Origin: Serinus canaria
Lineage: Eukaryota > Chordata > Aves > Passeriformes > Fringillidae
Length of the DNA: 64,000 nt
Reading direction: 5' to 3'
Assembly: GCF_022539315.1 (NCBI RefSeq)
Contig: NC_066316.1
Coordinates: forward strand, 102,604,179 to 102,668,178
Part shown: positions 24,131 to 37,515 of the stretch, piece by piece
Numbering within the stretch: position 1 is the first letter of the stretch
Layout: each line of letters starts with the position of its first letter
Program-made: the position numbers and the translations under genes
The notes under the pieces: model-generated
What the model was told of the DNA's origin: nothing
The model's input: only the letters and a program-made list of their open reading frames with translations
Databases searched by the model: none

Positions 24131-27100
24131 GTCCAGTAACACTAGATGTATCCCTTTGTGTTTTACAGCAGAGTTTCTCCACCTCAATATTTTCATTCCA
24201 ATCACTTCTTAATTACAAATATAAAAACACTGGAATAGTCTACCCTTTGAAGGCAGATGCATTCCCTTAACAGAGCCAAATGCAGAAATACAGTAAACAG
24301 AATTTTCTTTCTTTCAGTAAAAGAAAAAAAACCCAAAGCAACAAAAAAATCTCAGTGGAAGCATTTGGTGAGAGTTAAGCTCCTGCAATCAACAGACAAA
24401 TCCTCTCTGATTTTATCTGAAGGGTCAACATCAGATGCACACCCTTCTCTTCAAGAAACTAAATTCTTTCAAACTTCATCAAGCAGTGTAAAAGAAAAAT
24501 GGTCATTGGAAAGTAATGAAATTTTCAGAAAAGCCTGAATTGGAAGAAGGAAAAAAGTCAAAGTACAGTTCCAGCAAAGGACAATCCCATTCAACAGAGA
24601 GATTAAGTTATTACATTTACTTTTACATTGGTTTTTAATTTAATAAGAAAATTGGAGTTAGATGCCCACTTTTGCAGATGTGTGAACCTGTCAACTCTGC
24701 TCTCCACTGAACACTGTTTCTCCCAGGAAATTGTGACATGAATATGTCATGGAAACAGAGAACCCTGGAGTCTAGGGTAAATTTAGACTTAAGGAGCATC
24801 ATCTAACAGAGACCACTGCATGAGCAGCTTTAATAAACTTATCTTCTTGTATTACACTGAAGCAGTCACTGATAATAATGTATGCAGATAGATTCAGACC
24901 CAACTAGTATTTTTCCTCCAAGTTTTCAAGCAGAAACTTTCTCTTAATTCAGGACAATAAGGATTAAAAAAAATTAGCTGGTGAAACCCACACTGTATTT
25001 TATGGTCCCTTGATAATCCATTGAGAACTGCTAACAATTCACCCAGAGCTTGGTTATGCTCACACAGCTCTTCTTCCTTGTATCCAGGTCTTTCTACAAG
25101 GTTCTACAGTAAGGTTCTGCAACACATTTGGGCTTTTCCTACCATATTTTTTTCCATGAGAAGGTAGAAATAAGGCTGCTATAGTGTGTGAATTTTCTTC
25201 TAAGCAGTTTTCAGAAAAAAATGGGCTGTTGAAAGGGAAGTAAATGAAGAAATGGTGTCAGATGAAGAGCAGTGCTAGGGAAAAATGTCCTGATTTGAAG
25301 TGGAAGTGTGGACAACACAGTTGGAAATAAAAGTGGAATGAGTGCAGACTGGTACTGCAGAGTGAGAATATAAGGAAATGAAGTGATGTGAGATTTTTGG
25401 CAGTGACAAAGTTGTGAAGGGCTGTGAAGCTGAGTTCTTAGAGCCAACTTTTTCATGAATGGCTTTTAATTTCAGGTATCTGAGCTGAAAGAAAACGAGC
25501 ACAACCAATTTGGAAGGAGGCCCAGTTATTCAGAAAGCTTTGAGGTCAACCCCTCTTTGAGTTAAGAGATGGCTGTATAATAACTGAGAAACCTCAAATT
25601 ATTTTACTCCCTGTGTATATCTGGATGAATAGGACCTCTTGAAACAATTTCACAGGTTATGAATTGGCATTGAAAGGTCTGGAAATTTTAGGTCACTGAA
25701 AAATATTATCACCTAGCCCTGGAATTTATTGTCTTTAAAATACACTCTTTCACCAGAGAAAAAAGATTTTATAAGCCTAAAAATGTAATATTTCCTTTCT
25801 AGTGCACGTTTGACAGTGAGAGTCTTATCATTAGATAAGAGTTAGAGTAGCTACCATCCCACATTCTCCAAATAGAGCCAGATGGTTTGGGGACTTAGTG
25901 AAAAACTCAGTCTTCAATCAAACAAAGCAGCTTGCATCTTTATTGTACCATTTGTTTAGTACACTGACATGAGATGCCTACCATCCTTAAATACCAGTAT
26001 TTAGGCAGCTGCTTAATTAAATTCTCAAGGCTGCATTTTGATGGGGGTAATTCATTTTAAATGACCAACAAAACATAAGCCCTTTCTTGCCCTCCTTTTC
26101 TCTTAAGAGATAATACTCTCTTATCAGTTGCTTCTGGCTCACCACAAATAACAGTGACAGCCTGAAATGAGTCACTGATCTCCACAGCCCTCCTATCCCC
26201 TACAAATTGGTCTCAAAATCTGATGAAAAGTAACCAAGGTGTTTTATAATAGCTTCAAAAGAAAAAAAGGGAAAAAAAACATTTCTGGGTCCTTTTTATC
26301 ACACTTAAATGTCAAAAATCTGTTCAGGACCATACCCTTGTTTAGCAGTGGGAAGGGTTTTGTGGAACAGATTTTATCTGTTTGTTGGTTTGGTGTTTTT
26401 TAACATAATGGATCAACAGTATTACTTTACAAAGTATTTGTATTTGTAGTATTGTATTTGTATACTATTTCTTCTGAAAAATCTTGAGTAATCCAAAACT
26501 AACAGTTTTGGTTTCTTTTACCTTGTTGAAATCCATCTTGCTTCCTTTTTATATCTAAATGCCCACTCTTGTTTTTCAAGGGTGTCACAATTATAATTGT
26601 CAATGAGAGCAAATCCGTGTGCTCTGTGAAGTGTTTGCTGAACTCAGGAAATACAGCAGCAAGGAGATGCTTTGGGCCAAACCTGAACTCCGATTCAGCT
26701 CAGAAAATACTTTTTTTCCTGAGATGTTCTTGTGCTCCTTAGTGAGATATCCCTTTTTCCCTCTAGATGTTCATATGTATTCTAAAATAAGCACCAATAT
26801 ATCTATTTTTTGCTTCCCAGCCTGACAATTCTGGTGATGCCATTCTCTACTATTTTCAGTGAAGAAAGAAATGATAATGGAGAGGAAACTGATAAAACTT
26901 AGCAGTATATCCCAGCACCATTTATTATATACATATGTACATCTGTTTAATATCCATGTTTAGCAAGTCAATCCATGTTCTCAAGTCAAATATGGCTCTA
27001 GCTTTAATAAAGCAGTTTAACAAACTTCAGGGGAGTTTTCATAAGAAATAAATATGTTTTCTTTTTTTAATTATTTGAACTACTTAGGACTGACTTTCAT

Positions 27101-28153
27101 TTGAATTTCATACAACTTGAATCATGTAGTCAAATAATTGAAATAGTTACGATTTGTTGATGAGATGGAATTATTAATCATGATTTCAAACATTTAAAGC
27201 TGATTTATATTTTCTAGTAGAAGGTGCTCTACCCTGTAATATATTCAATAATATTCTCCATCTCCCATTGTGCTTCGTCCTGTGGTCACATCCCAGACAA
27301 AATTAGCTCCTACTGAGTGCAGTGGCTTATCCAAGGAGTAACTAATCTTATCTGAATTTCACAAATACCTCAAATGGTAGCTTGTGGCTTTGATTACAAG
27401 GAGAGCAGGCCTAATCAGATTCCTTTTCTTAAAACAGTGGTTCATTCAGATCCTTCACTTTGGGAGATCAAAGCTGTTTCTTCTCTCTATCTGCAGGGAA
27501 ACTCATTAGGAGGAGGTTGTCAGGGTTGCAATCATGCAACAGTTTTACTTCTGGGTTATAACACTTTTCCTTTCTTATCAGTCTGTGAGGTCCAAAGTGA
27601 GAGGAACAAAGTAGGTATCACTGACATAAGGTAGTTTTAATACTTTCAGAAACCACTATGGTTTACTAGCTATTTTATTAATTTCTTCATTCTGAAAGTA
27701 TTTTGCAAATCTATCTCAACTATACAACCAGTTTAGAGGAGGTTTTACTTGGCTTCTAACATTTTTAAATCAGCAGCTATGTAAACAAGTTACTTTCAAA
27801 TTAAATCTTCATCAGTTTGTTTGCATCATATAGCTGCTTGCATGAATTGATCTTAAGCATGATGTATTATTTACTAATGTGCTCATCATTGTTTCCATGT
27901 ATAATTTAAAATAGAAAACCATATTAAAATATGTTTCTTTTGTAGACTTCAAAGACAGCCTGTTATACTCTATGTCATGCAGCTAGAAGCTCTTCAAATT
28001 TAACTTTGCTTTTGTCACTGTAAACTTTATTAATTTCAAAAGCATTGCATTTACTGTAAAATACTTGATCCTGATTCCAGTGTCATTTTCTGTCTCCCAC
28101 AGTCTTACATTCTCAAGGTGTTTGATTATGGAGTTTTGGTCAGGGGACCACAT

Positions 28154-28180
28154 TTAATGATGATACATTAATGATGATAC
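28154..28180 (+). repeat. 14-bp-period tandem duplication within a short inverted repeat
   Basis: TTAATGATGATAC occurs at 28154-28166 and 28168-28180. GGGACCA (28144-28150) and TGGTCCC (28182-28188) bracket the pair as inverted arms. Confidence 0.8.
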
Positions 28181-28689
28181 CTGGTCCCTACTAGGTAATT
28201 TAATTAATGAATGAATAGGATACTGTACAAGTCAAAAAATATGTATGACTTCATGCCTGCAAATACATCCTTCATTTTTGTACTTAAAACTCCAGTAATT
28301 ACAGATGCCACACTCATCCAGATAGTCAAAATGTAAGAGGAAGACTTAAGTTACAAATAAACCAAACCATGGTAGCATGAAATGCAAACATAGATTTTAG
28401 ATTCTTCTAGTGAGCAATTATTAGAAAGTAACTACTTTTCTCTAAATAGGAATTACTTTTGAAAATTTTCTCTGAATCTAAGATATCAAAATTTAATAAT
28501 GTGTCAGAGCTCTAAGAAATGCATTAAAAAATAAATACTAGGATCTGCCTACATTGAGTAATTGATTGTGAAATGGTGGGACTGGAACAGTCACTGAATG
28601 AACTTCTCATGAAGCTGAAAGCTGATGATCATATTTGATGTGCAAGCCAAAAAAATAGAGAGCAATGTAATCTGAAAACAGTCACAGAG

Positions 28690-29139
28690 CTTCCTAGAGC
28701 TGAGCCTGTGAGGCATTGCCTCCACCACACTGCTGTGTCTCTGGCCTGCCTGTGTTTGGGTCTGAGCCTTCCAGTTCACTTAGAGCTCTCTCTGCACTGA
28801 TGGAGTTTAATGTAGTGCCCTGTACACCATTGTCATTACAGGTTTCTCCACATTCTGGCATTGCACATTGCACTGGGTTTCCCACCTTGCTTTGTGTAAG
28901 CTCTGATGTTCCCTCCTTCATTCCTTTCATTAACTGATCAATGCAAAACACCATCTTTGACTGTCCTGCCTGCCTCTGGAGTCCTCCTGCCATTTCATCC
29001 TCTGCCACTGCCCCGTCAAATTCCTCCTTCCAGAGCTCTGCTACTGCCTACCAGCAGTACCTCTTTCTCACCATCATTTCATCAGCCTCCCAGAGAGCAA
29101 GTTAGTGGGTCACAGAAGGCCACTCTGTGTCACAGCTAG
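28690..29139. other. GC-richer island, unidentified
   Basis: A block of higher GC than its surroundings, open for 104 codons on the minus strand (28694-29008) and for shorter frames on the plus strand. No residue pattern matches a family I recognise. It could be an eroded interspersed repeat or simple unique DNA. Not called as a gene. Confidence 0.35.
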
Positions 29140-32100
29140 ATTTTAAGGGTGACATGTCTCATAGGCAGCCTCTATTTTCATGCAATGAACTGTTTACTCC
29201 ATATTCTGCTCTCTGGAATTAAGCTGTATTTGCTGAGTCCTCTGGTTCTTTCCACCATATTAGACAACTCAGAAGTATTTTGTATATCCTCTAAGTAAAG
29301 TAAAAAAGAATTAATTTTAAAATAGTGTATGGATTAGGGTGTTCCTTAACTGAGCAAAGAATAGTGGAGAGGGTTTTCTTCAGCTAACTGTGATGAAGAG
29401 GAGCTGAACAGGTCATGGTTTCTTGTAGCACTTGCTACATGGTCAGAATGATGGAGGAAATTTTACTGAATCTCATTTCAAAATTACACTTTCCCAGGGC
29501 ATAGAAAGAACAGTGATTTTGTGCATTTGAAAATACATTTACACACAAATACATTGAAAAGGACTGTTTCTTGAAAATCATCTCTGTTTAAAGATGCATA
29601 TGCTAGGATCAAGAACTGTCTTGACATACAAATGGCACAAGGAATGCATAGTGCTGCTTTAGCAAATTCCAGATGGTGATTTGTAGTACTGGTCTGTGAT
29701 ATTTTCAAAGCTAAATTTCTCTGACGTGCCCAGCCCTGAACACGTGTCCGTATTCCTGCACAAAGCAATAGCTAATAGCTTGGCCAACTGGACTGTGTGA
29801 TTGGCAGAACATTCAGACATTTCATTTTGGAAAAGAAATGACACTTCATGGAATTAAACTTCCAGCAGACTATTCCACTGCCACTACTGAAGGGGAAAGT
29901 TTCACTAATTTTTCCTTGCTATAAAAGTAGAATACAATACTATTTAAATATGGGCATGTACATATAGACTTCTGATTTCTGAACTGTTATCCTCCAAGAC
30001 TATAGGAAAAAACCTAATTGAATACTTTCTGTGGATCAGCTTGTTCCAATGGCAATATGAGTGTACTTACAATAATCAATTTTGCATCAACAGTTGCTGG
30101 TTAATACTCTAAAAATCCCTATTGTTCTTCCACCTGTATTTGAAAAGTCCTTTTACAAAATCTACTGAGGAAAACAGCCTTCATTTTACATGAGGCACCT
30201 CTGAAGCACTGTGTTCAATTCACTTAAGTGGCCACCAATGAGTCTGAATGAAACCATGAGACAAAGCAAAAGTAGGCTTCTCTACTTGTGCCAAGAACAG
30301 GAAGTGTAATAATGTTCCAAAACAAACTCTGTTATTAGATCAAGATGTGAAAATGAAGCAGCAATTGATTCCTCTTCCCTCCGTTTTGCCAAATGTTGCA
30401 AAAAGTGATAGAACTGAAGAGAGACCATACAGGCTTTACCAAAAGAAAGAAAGCAGGAATAAGTAAGCTTTCCAGAGCTAGTGGGCTTTTATGGTCTTCT
30501 CTCATTGGTGTGAGATCACTGTCAGATTGATTTGTCTCACCTGGTGAATACCCCTAATAAGCTGTTTAGCTAAAGGAACCAGATCCTGGTTCAGACCCTG
30601 GGACAGAGAGCAAAATGGATGAGGGTTTCTCCAAGAAGACCAGGTGGCCTAAAATTGTATAATCAAAATACTGCCATTTCCCTGGAAACTCTTTTTTCTT
30701 CCATTACAACCTGGGACTCTTTAGTTGAAATTCTATAATATTTTACTATTAAGATTATAGGACATCAAAAAAATAACCAATACAATTTGTATCCTGGGAA
30801 AAATGCAATACTATTACCTTAGTCTCCAATCTACAGAAGGAGAGGAGAGAAGAAGTGGAGGTGTGTCCATCTCATCTGGCAATGCTGTGATCCAACCAGA
30901 GACATCGATCTTGGATATCAGACAGACATTGTTGTTCCTCTGACAATTCTCTCCTAAGTGAGTATTTCTTGAGCCATGGTCATGGAGGAAGGTGTGAGCT
31001 GTTTCAGGGGGAGCTCTTGGACAAGCACCAGCATATCTCCTACTCAAGACATCCAGAACAGGAGCACACCTGAAAACATCTTTAAAAAAAACTGTTTTCA
31101 GCTATATTTGGGGCAAAGATGGAGTACTTTTGGACTGAAGCAAGCAGATATATCTGTTCAGCTGTTTAATAAAGAAGTTAAAATAAAGCAATATGCTGCA
31201 TCAAAGGGATTACTCATCATAATCCTACCATTTTAAGTATGAGCTCAGGCTGATCATTTCTATATTCACTTTTAATTTCCCTGAAGCCTTCACAGGATGT
31301 CTTGGCAATTGCCATGAAATCTATTTTTTTTAAATGGTGTAAACCATTAAAAAAATGGTCATTCAGAATAATAAGATAAGATGTTCCTTCTATTTCCCTG
31401 TAAAAGTTTATCACAATTATCTTCCTGAAATGAGCAAACACAGACCATGAAGAGACCTGAACACAGCTTCTTTGATCTGTTTTAAGTTCTTTACCACTGA
31501 CCAATCACAACCCACTCTGGCTTTATTGGATGCATACCATCTGTAAAACTCCTTCCATCAACAACTTCTGGAATGGAAAAGATATTTTTATGATTCTCTA
31601 CCTGTCTCCATTCCAGATTTTTTTGCCCTCAACATCACCTTCAGAACTGGTTTGGTCTCTTCTACTGACACTGCTGTGTCTCTTCAGATTCTCCCTCGTG
31701 TGCATGTAGAGTAGATTGTGTTTATGAGCCCAGTGAGGTGTTCCAAGGAAGTTTGACTTGACACATTAACACAGTTGAAGGCACTCAGTGTCCCTGTCAG
31801 TGGCAAAGCAGAATGGCTCATCACTCAGCATGACACAATGTTCTTCATGTATGTGAAGTGAGAAACACTTGATTTGTTGCAAACAGACTTTCTGTCCATG
31901 GAAATCTCCTTACTCACCTCCAAAATGATGAAACTTTTTGAATTGTGATGAAGATGTGGAAAGAAGGGAAAATGTGACTTTGTCTTTATGTTATTTCAAC
32001 TATATCTCATTTTTTATTTTTATTGCACTAAAATACTTGACTCATTTACCTCCCAATGATACAGCTGGTATGAATATTGTTTATAACTTGTTTGCAACAT

Positions 32101-32534
32101 TAAAAGTCTGAAAATATCCATTAGAGATATCATATGACTAAAAGCTGAATTAAAGGATGACAGGAATCTGGCAGTAAAAGAATATATAATACTGGTTTAA
32201 TTTTAAAGTGTATAGAATTACCTTATTGTTCCAAATATTCACTCACTTTAACAAGCACTTATATTGTTTTAAGCAGCATAACAAATATGTAACATTCCAC
32301 ATACATTCATATTAGAACCTCCTGAGAAATTATGATCCAGATAAATACATACATATTCTTATTTTTTCTTTCCAATTTAAAACTGATCCCTGTTCAATGA
32401 AAAAAAAAGAAAAGAGAAAAAAAGCCAAAATTACAATATACTTGAACATTTTTCATGAATTATTTTATAACTGAAATTTTATAAGACAGATTACTTAATG
32501 AAAGATTGTGGTATAATAATATTTAAGTTTTATG
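29140..32534. other. AT-rich unique DNA, no gene seen
   Basis: No supported exon or mobile element. A small imperfect hairpin occurs around 31322-31352 (T-run, AATGGT, GTAA, ACCATT, A-run). Confidence 0.6.
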
Positions 32535-32682
32535 GAGATGAGAAAGATGGGGAAACAGATGCAAAGAAAAGAAGCGACTTGCCAACATCCCTTTGCAAAC
32601 TAGAGGCAAAGCTATAAATAGAATCCAGTGGGTTTTAGCTTGCAGTCTAATATTCTCTTTATTAAACCATACTGCTCAAAAT
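32535..32682 (-). mobile_element. MIR-like ancient SINE, antisense
   Basis: On the + strand the order of words follows a reversed MIR core: GATGGGGAAACAGATGCAAAG, then GCGACTTGCCAACATCCC, then GAGGCAAAGCTATAAATAGAATCC, then GTCTAATATTCTCTTTATTAAACCATACTGC. These correspond to the MIR phrases for 'gaggaaactgaggcacagag', 'gacttgcccaaggtcac', 'ggcagagctgggaatagaacc' and the 'agtctaa..ctctatccactaggcca' end. Heavily diverged, about 150 bases, assigned from recall of the consensus. Confidence 0.7.
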
Positions 32683-33084
32683 AAAAAGAAATAATTAAAT
32701 CACTAAAGGTCTGTACCATTTCTTTTTTTTTTTCAGTTTATTTCAATGGTCTTATGCAAATCCTTTGTGAGTGACTTTTGTTAGTGAGCGATGGTGAAGC
32801 ACTGAGAGATGTAACAGAATGGACATCAGAGGGCAAAAAAGTTTCTCTGCTCTGTGGATGGAGAAGACATTCTATTTCACAACTAACAGCTCAGACACAG
32901 GCATAACAATATCTGCCACTTTTCTGGATGATTACTAGATATATTCATGACTCTGACAATGGTGTATGGATGAGGCATAGTGGGTGGAAGAAAAATGAGT
33001 GTCAGGATACACAGTTGCATACTATCAGTGTTTTAGCCTTGAAGAAATTTCCTTAGATGAGATAAAAACTTAAGTATATTGTGT

Positions 33085-33430
33085 CATGATAAGAGCAACA
33101 AAGATGGGGAAAGAGCAGGAGGGAATGTCCTACAAGGAGCAGCTCAGGACCAAATGTTTTTCTATTTTGGAGAAAAGGAGGCTTGAGGACAATTGTATTG
33201 CTGTCTACAGCTTCCTGAGGAGGGGAAGTGGAAGGGGAGATGATGAGCTTCTCTCTGGTATCCAAGGATGGAACAAGTGGAAGCGGTTCAAAGCTGCATC
33301 TAGGAAGATTCATTCTGAACATTAGGAAGCATTTCCTTACTGAGAGAGTGCTCAAACTCTGGAACAGGCTTCTAGACAGGAGGTAAATGCCTCAAACCCA
33401 TTCATGTTTAAGGGACAAGTGTACGATGTC
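33085..33430 (+). mobile_element. CR1 LINE 3' end, sense
   Basis: The sequence follows the sense CR1 3' untranslated region: CTACAAGGAGCAGCTCAGGA, then ACAGCTTCCTGAGGAGGGGA, then AAGATTCATTCTGAACATTAGGAAGCATTTC, then CTGAGAGAGTGCTCAAACTCTGGAACAGGC. It ends in a tail that has grown into the ATTCT array just downstream. Only the last ~350 bases of the element are present, the usual 5' truncation of CR1. It encodes nothing. Confidence 0.88.
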
Positions 33431-33534
33431 ATTCTATTCTATTCTATTCTATTCTATTCTATTCTATTCTATTCTATTCTATTCTATTCTATTCTATTCT
33501 ATTCTATTCTATTCTATTCTATTCTATTCTATTC
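33431..33534 (+). repeat. (ATTCT)20 pentanucleotide array at a CR1 tail
   Basis: Twenty perfect ATTCT units plus ATTC, starting exactly after GTACGATGTC at the CR1 3' end. CR1 elements end in short ATTCT-containing tail repeats, so the array most likely grew from that tail by slippage. The array is pure, so it is probably polymorphic. Confidence 0.97.
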
Positions 33535-35879
33535 ACTCCCATTTCTTCTGTAAAGATTTGTTTTCATTGAGGGAGTAAGGGGGTGGAGGGTGTTGTTGGT
33601 AAGGAGTTGTACTGCTCTCAGGAGACAGCTGATTGTGCATGGCCACTGAGTGGACATGTCACATGTTCACGTCTGCAGTAGCTCACGTTTCCCCCAGGTA
33701 GGGCTTTCATGTCACAACCCATGCTTTTGGCTTTCCTCTAGGAGTTCTCTTGGAAAGGAGAAAAATGCACGTTTGGATCTCAGGAAAAAGAAAATTATCT
33801 TGTGATTAGGGTGGGAAAAATATTGGGCTGGGAAACAAAATACCCTCTGCCTACAGATGTGTTTGCACTCTGAGCCCACCGTGGTAAAAGCTTTTGGTTT
33901 GTTACAGCAAAGGAAGTTTTTTTTTTGTTACTGCAATGTGAGTTGAACCCAGTGCTCAATCCCACTCTCACTGTTCTGATCATAACTAATTAGTTTCTAT
34001 TCACTTGTACTGGACTGATATCTTGGGAAGAATAATTTTTCTGTCATAGACATGCAGCAAGCTACAACTAAAAAAAAAAAAAAAAAAAAGAGACTATGTA
34101 CAATCTATGCTGATTTTGCAGAAGTTTAGTGTCATGTCCTCACTCAACAAATCCCTCAGAGAGGTGAACAACCTTATCAACAATCTTCATGGGTCTTTCC
34201 CTAAAGACTGTCTTAAACTTTGATACAAGCTCAGGAACAGAGCAGGAGTTTGTGTGCTGTCTGTATGTGCAAAAGGTGAGAGAAGTATTTAAGTATTTAT
34301 TGGGGCCAAGTATCTGAACTCATTACCTGCTTTTAACCACCACAGCTGGAGAGGACAAAATCATGTACTCTTTTCTCACTTCTTTCATGGGTCCATAATC
34401 TATTGTTGTTGAAAACACATGAAGAATTTTGCATTATGATGTAATTTATGTCACTTGTCCAAAACAATATTAGATTTATTCCATTTGCTATATGAAAGAT
34501 ATCATTAGAATGTAGCCCACTTGGCAAAACTTGCCTCATAGTTCCAGGCAAGGATTCAATCACCTGTTGCTAAGATACTTTAAAAATATTGTCTGTTTTT
34601 AAATGTTCCTTTTTAATTGAATAAACTGTTAGTTTGAAATATTGCTGCTGAGGTTAAAAAGGTTTAGAAAATTGTATACCTTTTTTACTGGAAAGCAAGT
34701 TTTTAAAAAGGCTTAAATACAACAGCTGCAGTTTTTATTTATTCTATTCTTTAGGTGGACATTAAAAGTTGTATTGAAATAATGTCTGCTTGAAGTTTTG
34801 GGAACAGAGTTAAAAAAAATTATCACAGATACAATTAAAATTTTGACTACCAATACATTTGATCTGCACTACCCACATCAGCTCAGTAGCAATTATTTCC
34901 AGAAAATATAACTGTTCCTAGGGGTTCTGAAAATGCACAGGAGTGCTATGCTGACACCAGTGCACTTTATCTTCATGTAACAGGGCTAAAAGCATAAAAA
35001 CATATAATTCCTCTCACTGTACATTTAAAATTATATAACATAGCAATCAAAGATCCTTTTTTAAATATAATTAATAATATATCCCACTTTCATCAAAGGG
35101 ATATTGTCAGGAACTAGAATTACACTGACCTCATATTTGATTGCTAAAGTATGTATCTATTGTGAAATTCAGACAACACAGAACAGTAGAGTCCACCTAC
35201 TGACTGGATTAATTTTTATCTCATTTCAGTAAAATTTACAGGCAAAAGGAGTGTTCTGCTTGCCTAATAAAATTGCGCTTAGTTTGGTAACACTTCTTAG
35301 TCCTGATACTCACGGGTAAACACTGAATAGAACTTTGGAGTCTGAAAAGAATTAAGGATCTGTCCTTTGAATTCATCTTTTGTAGTCTGTAAAGAGGAGG
35401 GAATGTTTTATACCACCACTGTGACTGCTCTGCTGGAGAACCAAGTGATACCCAACAATCTAAGTATGTAGTTTTTATATTTCACTGAAGAATTTAGCCA
35501 CAGAACACTTTTGATGGAAGCACAAGACAAAGAAATCAACATTTTTGGATAAGAGGAAGGAGGGCAAATTATATTCCTTATACTTGACAGATCTGAGACA
35601 AAACGAAAGAAAATTGTGTAAATCAAGTTTAGAAGTTGCTATCAAGATTTGATTTATCCCTCTATATGGGAAAGATGTGGTGTAAAACTTGGGTCAAATC
35701 TGTGCTAAGCTCTCTCTCAAATCTGTTGCTTTAGAAACAGTTTCAAACAAATAAGATTAGATGCAATGCTTTTGATTTTTTTCTTTAATGTGATATTTAA
35801 AGTAAGTCTAGAAAAGAAAAAGCAAAACATTTTAAGTGCTGTTTTGTTGTTTGTTTATTTCCCCCAGAAGTCTTCCCCT
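33535..35879. other. AT-rich unique DNA, no gene seen
   Basis: No supported exon or recognised repeat apart from an A-run at 34070-34089. Short open frames only. Confidence 0.6.
34070..34089 (+). repeat. A-run (20 bases)
   Basis: Uninterrupted A20 followed by GAGACTATG. Confidence 0.9.
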
Positions 35880-35899
35880 TTGTCTTTTTATTAGCCCTA

Positions 35900-36185
35900 T
35901 GAATAATGGGCTCATTTAGCCTGGAAGAAACTGCTGGTAGGTCATGAGGTCCATTTCCCTGCATCCCAGCAGGATTGATGGCTTCGCTCCTGAGCCATTC
36001 CCAAAGAGATGGGTGGCCCAGTCTTGGATACTGAAGTGATGGTGATTCCATGACCCCTGTTGGCAGCGTGCATCACTTCCCTCAGGTTTATGTTGTTTTC
36101 CCTAACATTTAACCTTGGTATCCTCAACTGGATTTCAATTCCATCACCTTGTGTTCTCTCTCTGAGAATGAATGTGAGCAACTAG
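35900..36185 (-). mobile_element. Probable old CR1 fragment, antisense
   Basis: On the + strand, GGTCATGAGGTCCATTTCCCTGCATCC resembles the reversed CR1 3' end ('ggtcat..agtccaaccccctgc'). GTTTTCCCTAACATTTAACCTTGG followed by TCAATTCCATCACCTTGTGTTCT resembles the reversed '..ttcctaatgtttaacctaaa' and 'ccattgcctcttgtcct' stretch. Divergence is high and the borders are uncertain. Confidence 0.5.
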
Positions 36186-36513
36186 CCATCTGCTCTCATC
36201 AAATATCTCTGCACACAATATTTCATTATGAACCTATAAATTCAGGTCAGGGTTGCTGAAACTTTACGTAGGTCTGTGAAACTTACAGACACTGACAACG
36301 CTGATGTTCTTAATTTTACTATAAAAATTTTTAAAGAGCTATTTCATTCCCTGAAAGCTTACAGCTTACAAATAATTGAATTAATGAAAGGATGCTTTAA
36401 GAATTGTAGTCTGTTACAAGAGCTAAATTTTCAAAATTTGTAAGCACACATAAAATATGTTGTGCAGAAAGTTATATCAAAACAATAGAAAGACTTTCCT
36501 AGTAAAAGACAGA

Positions 36514-36516
<3 letters not shown>

Positions 36517-36550
<34 letters not shown>
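36517..36550. repeat. (AT)17 microsatellite
   Basis: Seventeen uninterrupted AT units followed by AAAAATCC. Confidence 0.95.
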
Positions 36551-36556
<6 letters not shown>

Positions 36557-37484
36557 CCTTGCAGCCTCCTCTGCAAACCTCCTCTGGACAAAATGATTTA
36601 CAGAGCGAGGCTGTGTCCTAACAAACACATGTCTGAGGTCTTCAGAGAAAGAGGTTATTGAGGTTAAATCTTGATGTCTTTATCTGAGCTGCTTGCTACA
36701 CTTCCTTTGCAATGCATGAAGAACATAGTCTCTTCTGCACTATGATTCATGTAATCTTCCCATGGCCTTCTAACATGGCTCACATGAATCATGTCTCCAA
36801 AGCTTTTAGTTTCCTTCCTTTGCTGTTAAGCAGCCTGGAGCAATCATCTTACCTGGGGTTGCTGCATCTCAAGACAGCCCCAGTTGGATGAGATGGACAT
36901 CTTGCTGTCACTTTAGCAAGCATCTATAAATGCTATAAAGAGCTATAAATGCTCTTTAACTTTTTAGCTTAAGGCATGTCTGATACACAATCTACTGATT
37001 TTTTTGTAATTTCATTTGTAATTTCATTGTGCAGAAACTTTTCAGACTTCAGCTGGAAAGTTGTCATAAAAACCTCATTAAGAATCTTGCTATATTCTAA
37101 ATTGAAATCTCTCTTTTTCTGTCCTTACCTGAAGACAGTACGTTGGCTCTTATCAGCTGAGAAGATGAGATCTCTCAAGCAGCCAGGAAGTTGTTTCAAA
37201 GCACTATCCCTAATCCATGAAGCAGTTAAGTTTCTCTTGATTACAGGGGTTGAAGAGGCTCTAAACATATTAGTTAAGTTTATTCAGAGGGCCTGGCTCT
37301 GACAAATTTTTGGAATGGCGGCTGCAGAGTCTTTAGATGGATATAAATGTGTTCTCCACCTGCACACATGCACAGCAGCATTGTCCAAATCTGAGGCATT
37401 TCAAATTGATTGAAACTATAAATAGTGCTTCTGGCAAAACTGCAAACAGTAACTTCTGGACTAAACTTCAGCCTTTGCACAGTA

Positions 37485-37515
37485 AATTCCGTCGCATCCG
37501 TGGATAGTACGGTTT
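37485..37515. promoter_or_regulatory. Short CpG-retaining spot, possible conserved site
   Basis: Four CpGs fall within about 30 bases (TCCGTCGCATCCGTGG and TACGG) in an area that otherwise has almost none. Could be a constrained binding site or chance. Low confidence. Confidence 0.2.

Larger units (their letters stand above)
23111..28689. other. AT-rich unique DNA, no gene seen
   Basis: No supported gene or recognised mobile element in about 5.6 kb. An AT microsatellite lies at 24093-24125. Open frames are below about 95 codons and lack any domain signature. Confidence 0.6.

Noticed and set aside
33431..33534. Regular repeat that might suggest a CRISPR array
   Set aside because: Units are 5 bases with no spacers; it is a microsatellite in vertebrate-type DNA.
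33387..33578. 63-codon plus-strand frame rich in FYSIL
   Set aside because: Translation of the ATTCT array, not a protein.
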